From WRGA01 sp031553395 (GTDB lineage: Bacteria > Bacteroidota > Bacteroidia > Bacteroidales > WRGA01), in assembly GCA_031553395.1 (NCBI GenBank), contig JAVBLR010000004.1:58217-122216 (forward strand): DNA of 64,000 nucleotides, read 5' to 3'. A program made the translations under genes and the position numbers. Each line of letters opens with the position of its first letter. Within the stretch, counting starts at the first letter, position 1. The notes beneath the pieces were generated by a model. That model saw only the letters and a program-made list of their open reading frames with translations. It did not search any database and was not told where the DNA came from. Positions 60,776 to 64,000 of this stretch are shown piece by piece.

Positions 60776-61384
60776 TTATACAAAGCAATATATCAAAATT
60801 TTAGAAATAATTTCACTTATTACTAATCCTACAATGAAAATAATCACGCCTCTACTTCCTTTCAGATTAGCAGAAACTGAAAATGCATTATACATCAAAA
60901 CAACAAACCAAACTGCAAAAACAATGGCAACTAATGCTGTCAACAACATTCCAAATAGGTTTTCCTGAACTAAAACTAAAATTGTTTTCGTATCCATAAA
61001 ATTGATTCCTTCCAGACACAAATGTGCCGAAGGAACAAATCCCCACAGTGCAATAAAAATCATCGGCCATTTCGCCATTGCCAATGTACCTGCCATATCT
61101 ACTAAACGCACAGATGACGAAGAAAAAATCCGTGCTGCGATATACAAAACAACTGTTACCGAAATCCAGGATAATAATATGCACAAAAGATGAACACGAT
61201 ACAACGAAGGCGATGTTAAGCAGCCATAATGTGCGTCTAACGCTCCGTCGAAAAATGTATGACTCCAATAACCTAATACGGATAACAGCAATAAAATGAT
61301 TACTCCGATAATCAACGATTTTGTTCCGGCAATGTAACGGAAAGGAGTAAACAAATAACTTTGAATAGAATTTTTACTCTTCAT
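60776..61384 (-). CDS. Multi-pass membrane protein, YIP1-like
   Basis: The 202-residue protein has about five hydrophobic helices (SLIIGVIILLLLSVLGYW near residue 22, others around 65, 105, 150 and 180). Its N-terminal Phe-Thr-Pro-Phe-Arg-Tyr-Ile resembles YIP1-domain proteins. I start it at ATG 61384, which overlaps the upstream DUF2089 stop by 11 bp, so the two are translationally linked. Its role is unknown; it may sense or modify the membrane under control of its partner. Confidence 0.65.
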   Translation of the reverse strand: MKSKNSIQSYLFTPFRYIAGTKSLIIGVIILLLLSVLGYWSHTFFDGALDAHYGCLTSPSLYRVHLLCILLSWISVTVVLYIAARIFSSSSVRLVDMAGTLAMAKWPMIFIALWGFVPSAHLCLEGINFMDTKTILVLVQENLFGMLLTALVAIVFAVWFVVLMYNAFSVSANLKGSRGVIIFIVGLVISEIISKILIYCFV

Positions 61385-61637
61385 AATTTTCAATTTTATA
61401 GATAATTTCATCTAATAAGTTTCTTACAGTCGGATAGCTAAGGCCTAAATGGTTGGACATTTCCTTCAAACTTCCGCTGTTTTTTACAAATTGCAGGATA
61501 AAATCCTGTTCATCAGGTAATAAACGAGCCAAAATAGGCAATTCGTATAAACCAATTACCTCTGTATCACAATTTTCGCATTTCAAGCTTTTAACTTTCA
61601 ATTGCGATTGACAGGCTGGGCATTTACATGGTAACAT
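61374..61637 (-). CDS. DUF2089-family zinc-ribbon/helix-turn-helix protein
   Basis: The 87-residue protein has two CxxC zinc pairs (Cys-Pro-Ala-Cys at about 7-10 and Cys-Glu-Asn-Cys at about 20-23). A helix-turn-helix follows (FVKNSGSLKEMSNHLGLSYP and Thr-Val-Arg-Asn-Leu-Leu-Asp). It is probably a small transcription regulator. It overlaps the membrane protein gene by 11 bp and likely regulates this unit or responds through it. A promoter box lies 30 bp upstream. Confidence 0.85.
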   Translation of the reverse strand: MLPCKCPACQSQLKVKSLKCENCDTEVIGLYELPILARLLPDEQDFILQFVKNSGSLKEMSNHLGLSYPTVRNLLDEIIYKIENYEE

Positions 61638-61666
61638 TTTTGTAAATATTTTGAGTAATTATTCAG

Positions 61667-61674
61667 CAAAGATA
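61667..61674 (-). promoter_or_regulatory. -7 box of the DUF2089 unit
   Basis: Reads TATCTTTG on the minus strand, 30 bp before the ATG at 61637. The 61638-61930 gap otherwise holds only AT-rich sequence and the dnaX box. Confidence 0.6.
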
Positions 61675-61859
61675 ATACATTGTTTAATAAAATAAAAATT
61701 AATATCAATATTATTAATTATATAATGAATAATATTAAAATAGCTAAGCAATTTGCAATAATAAATTTTTAACATTTCAATAGTTGTCTGATTTTTAAAG
61801 ACATGAATGCAAGTTTAACCAGTCTAACTAAAAGTATACCTAAAAACTATAAAAATAAT

Positions 61860-61867
61860 TATCTTTG
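61860..61867 (+). promoter_or_regulatory. -7 box of dnaX
   Basis: TATCTTTG, full TAnnTTTG match, 63 bp before the dnaX ATG. No clear -33 element. Confidence 0.55.
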
Positions 61868-61930
61868 CATTTCATGGAAAATCAAGAATTACTCCAATTC
61901 TTAATTTTTAATTTTAACTCTTAGTTCTGA

Positions 61931-63697
61931 ATGGATTATATTGTTTCAGCTCGAAAATACCGCCCATCGACTTTTCGTTCGGTGGTAGGTCAGAAGTCTC
62001 TTACAACAACGCTTAAAAATGCAATCGCAAGCAATAAGCTTGCGCATGCGTATTTGTTTTGTGGGCCGCGTGGAGTGGGAAAAACTACTTGTGCACGTAT
62101 TTTCGCAAAAACAATCAATTGCTTAAATCTTACTCCCGAAGGCGAAGCTTGCAACGAATGCGAATCGTGTGTTGCTTTCAATGAACATCGTTCGTATAAC
62201 ATTCATGAGTTGGATGCTGCATCAAATAACTCGGTGGATGATATTCGTTCGTTGGTTGAGCAAGTACGGGTTCCGCCGCAAATTGGAAAGTATAAAGTAT
62301 ATATCATTGATGAGGTTCACATGTTGTCAACCGGTGCTTTTAATGCTTTCCTGAAAACATTGGAAGAACCGCCTAAACATGCCATCTTTATTCTGGCAAC
62401 AACTGAAAAACATAAGATTTTGCCAACGATTCTTTCCCGTTGTCAGATTTATGATTTCAACCGGATTAGTGTAAATGATACTGTTGAGCATTTGCAATAT
62501 GTGGCTTCGCAGGAAAATGTTACAGCCGAACCCGAAGCGTTGACCGTTATTGCGCAAAAAGCAGACGGCGGAATGCGCGATGCATTATCCATTTTTGACC
62601 AGGTTGTAAGTTTTACCGGAGGAAATGTTACTTATAAAGACGTTATCGAAAACCTGAATGTGCTTGATTATGAGTTTTATTTCCGGTTAACAGATGCGTT
62701 TTTGACAGGGAATGTTACCCAATCGTTATTAATTTTTGATGAAGTTCTGAATAAAGGTTTTGACGGATACCATTTTATTACCGGATTGAGTTCGCATTTC
62801 CGAGATTTATTGGTTTGTAAAGATGAAGCGACATTGGTTTTATTGGAGGTTGGAGCGAGCATTCGTGAAAAATACAAAGTGCAAGCAAAAGCCTGTTCCA
62901 ATCAAATGTTGTACAAATCGTTGGAAATAAGCAATCAAACTGAATTGGATTATCGTTTAAGCAAAAACAAACGGTTGTTGGTCGAATTGGCTTTAATCCG
63001 TTTGTGTCAATTGAATAACGGTACACCCACTTCTCCTACGGAAAAACCATCGATTGATAGAATCCAAACTCAATCGCAACAGGTAAATCCACAACAACAA
63101 ACCTCTGTTCAACCACAACAGGGGCAACAACCTCAAGCTGCGGCAAGTGCGCCGCAGCAACAAACGATTATTCCGCAAACTCCGCCACCTCAAACACAGA
63201 CGAATATAACTCCGTCTGCTTCAACACCGCATGCTTCCCGCACAAGGCCTTCGACTATTTCTTTGAAAGATATTTCACAAAACAAACAACAACAGGAAGT
63301 TACTACGCAAAAAGAAGAAACCATTGTTGTTAATAAACCTTTTTCCGACGATACTTTGATTAATGCCTGGAAAGAATTTGCCAATACACTGCCTAATGAA
63401 CGTATAAATTTGATTAATACAATAACGAGTTGCCTTCCTCAACGCCTATCCGACACGGCCTTTGAAGTAATCGTTTTTAACCAAACTCAGGTAAATGATT
63501 TAACTATCGAAATGGTTAATATTCTGTCTTTTCTTTATAAAAAATTAGAAAACAATCAATTCAAAATATCTATCCGCGAACGCGAACAACAGGAAAACCG
63601 CAAAGCTTACAGCAAAAACGAACAATTTGCCATGATGCAGGAAAAAAATCCAGCCTTGGGACAATTAAAGGATTTATTTGGATTGGAATTGGATTAG
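61931..63697 (+). CDS. dnaX: DNA polymerase III subunit gamma/tau
   Basis: The 588-residue clamp-loader ATPase has Walker A GPRGVGKT (45-52), zinc cysteines 64, 74, 77 and 80, Ile-Ile-Asp-Glu-Val-His as Walker B, the sensor Ala-Thr-Thr-Glu-Lys and the Ser-Arg-Cys arginine finger. A Gln/Pro/Thr-rich linker (about 370-450) leads to a tau-like C-terminal domain. No classic A-AAA-AAG slip site lies near the domain III border, so only one form is expected from sequence. Confidence 0.96.
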   Translation: MDYIVSARKYRPSTFRSVVGQKSLTTTLKNAIASNKLAHAYLFCGPRGVGKTTCARIFAKTINCLNLTPEGEACNECESCVAFNEHRSYNIHELDAASNNSVDDIRSLVEQVRVPPQIGKYKVYIIDEVHMLSTGAFNAFLKTLEEPPKHAIFILATTEKHKILPTILSRCQIYDFNRISVNDTVEHLQYVASQENVTAEPEALTVIAQKADGGMRDALSIFDQVVSFTGGNVTYKDVIENLNVLDYEFYFRLTDAFLTGNVTQSLLIFDEVLNKGFDGYHFITGLSSHFRDLLVCKDEATLVLLEVGASIREKYKVQAKACSNQMLYKSLEISNQTELDYRLSKNKRLLVELALIRLCQLNNGTPTSPTEKPSIDRIQTQSQQVNPQQQTSVQPQQGQQPQAAASAPQQQTIIPQTPPPQTQTNITPSASTPHASRTRPSTISLKDISQNKQQQEVTTQKEETIVVNKPFSDDTLINAWKEFANTLPNERINLINTITSCLPQRLSDTAFEVIVFNQTQVNDLTIEMVNILSFLYKKLENNQFKISIREREQQENRKAYSKNEQFAMMQEKNPALGQLKDLFGLELD

Positions 63698-63900
63698 GGG
63701 TCATTTCAGACAAAGAGAGAAAAGACGAAAGACAGACGAAAAAGATTATAAAAGACTGAAAGATGCTCGACTTTGTCTTCAAAATTTACTCTTTCTTCTT
63801 TAGTCTTTGTTCTTATATCTAAAAAATATAATCAAATCTCATTAAATTAATTTGACATCATATTACATAAATTATATTATTAAATTACACAAATAATAAA

Positions 63901-63908
63901 TATCTTTG
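63901..63908 (+). promoter_or_regulatory. -7 box of the gene at the right edge
   Basis: TATCTTTG lies 27 bp before the ATG at 63936. The preceding stretch (63698-63900) contains purine-rich imperfect inverted repeats (ACAAAGA/TCTTTGT) and no gene. Confidence 0.55.
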
Positions 63909-63935
63909 TACCCGTATTATAAAAACGTAATCATT

Positions 63936-64000
63936 ATGGGTCGTAAGGTAAAGCAACTAAAGAATTACACAACCGAACAGGTTGAGTCGGTCTTTGAAAG
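63936..64000 (+). CDS. N-terminus of a possible IS630-like transposase or HTH protein (partial)
   Basis: An ATG opens 21 codons up to the window edge, starting Met-Gly-Arg-Lys-Val-Lys-Gln-Leu and then a Tyr-Thr-Thr-Glu-Gln-Val-Glu stretch. This recalls the first residues of HTH-bearing transposase-type proteins in Bacteroidales. With so few residues the identity is a guess. It is preceded by a full -7 box. Confidence 0.4.
   Translation, partial: MGRKVKQLKNYTTEQVESVFE

Noticed and set aside
61931..63697. Programmed frameshift making a short gamma form of DnaX
   Set aside because: No A-AAA-AAG slip site near the domain III end; the only long A run (near 63640) is at the far C-terminus.

Overview
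This window is a piece of an AT-rich Bacteroidota (most likely Bacteroidales) chromosome. The evidence is the TAnnTTTG-type promoter boxes before most transcription units, a fused MurF-alanine racemase gene, a Rho factor with a long disordered insertion, TonB-receptor plus DUF4249 lipoprotein and lspA-DUF4296 neighbourhoods, a eukaryote-like branching enzyme, a mitochondrial-type aconitase, and the order rpsL-rpsG-fusA-rpsJ without tuf. I saw no rRNA, tRNA or CRISPR array.

Layout. 1-6.1 kb: start of a secreted protein gene (cut by the window edge), a repeat-rich gap with two large inverted repeats, rpsA, and a TonB-dependent receptor with its DUF4249 lipoprotein. 6.2-10 kb: a DksA-like regulator, lspA, a DUF4296 lipoprotein, a small protein that looks like an amidohydrolase without its barrel, and an M16 peptidase without its zinc motif. 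10-16.7 kb: an accessory glycan cassette with two glycosyltransferases, two polysaccharide deacetylase-like proteins and two GNAT/FemAB-like acyltransferases. 17-35.4 kb: the complete str-S10-spc-alpha ribosomal superoperon with fusA, secY, map, infA, rpmJ and rpoA, then enolase. 36.9-42.7 kb: four exported proteins of unknown function, two of which look like a conserved pair. 43-48.4 kb: rho, DUF2461, YhcH-family protein and glgB. 48.4-51.9 kb: aconitase and isocitrate dehydrogenase. 51.9-61.6 kb (mostly minus strand): YbaK deacylase, two exported proteins, cardiolipin synthase (plus strand), RNase Z, MurF-Alr, a lipoprotein, and a DUF2089/membrane protein pair. 61.9-64 kb: dnaX and the start of a possible transposase.

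How the genes work together. The centre is core translation and transcription machinery in one long plus-strand block, probably read mainly from the promoter before rpsL with a likely internal promoter before rpsM. Structured spacers occur before rpsG, rpsJ, rpsH and rpsD. Around it are envelope functions (LspA, MurF-Alr, cardiolipin synthase, the receptor pair, the glycan cassette) and central metabolism (enolase, glycogen branching, the oxidative TCA entry).

The most distinctive signals are a family of 7-bp-period repeats at several gene borders, often directly before start codons; a 51-bp perfect inverted repeat between rnz and murF-alr; a palindromic intergenic-type repeat read through as the N-terminus of MurF-Alr; an isocitrate dehydrogenase with NAD-type coenzyme residues; two places where a terminator and the next promoter share bases; and the barrel-lipoprotein/TPR-like pair of unknown function at 36.9-40.4 kb.
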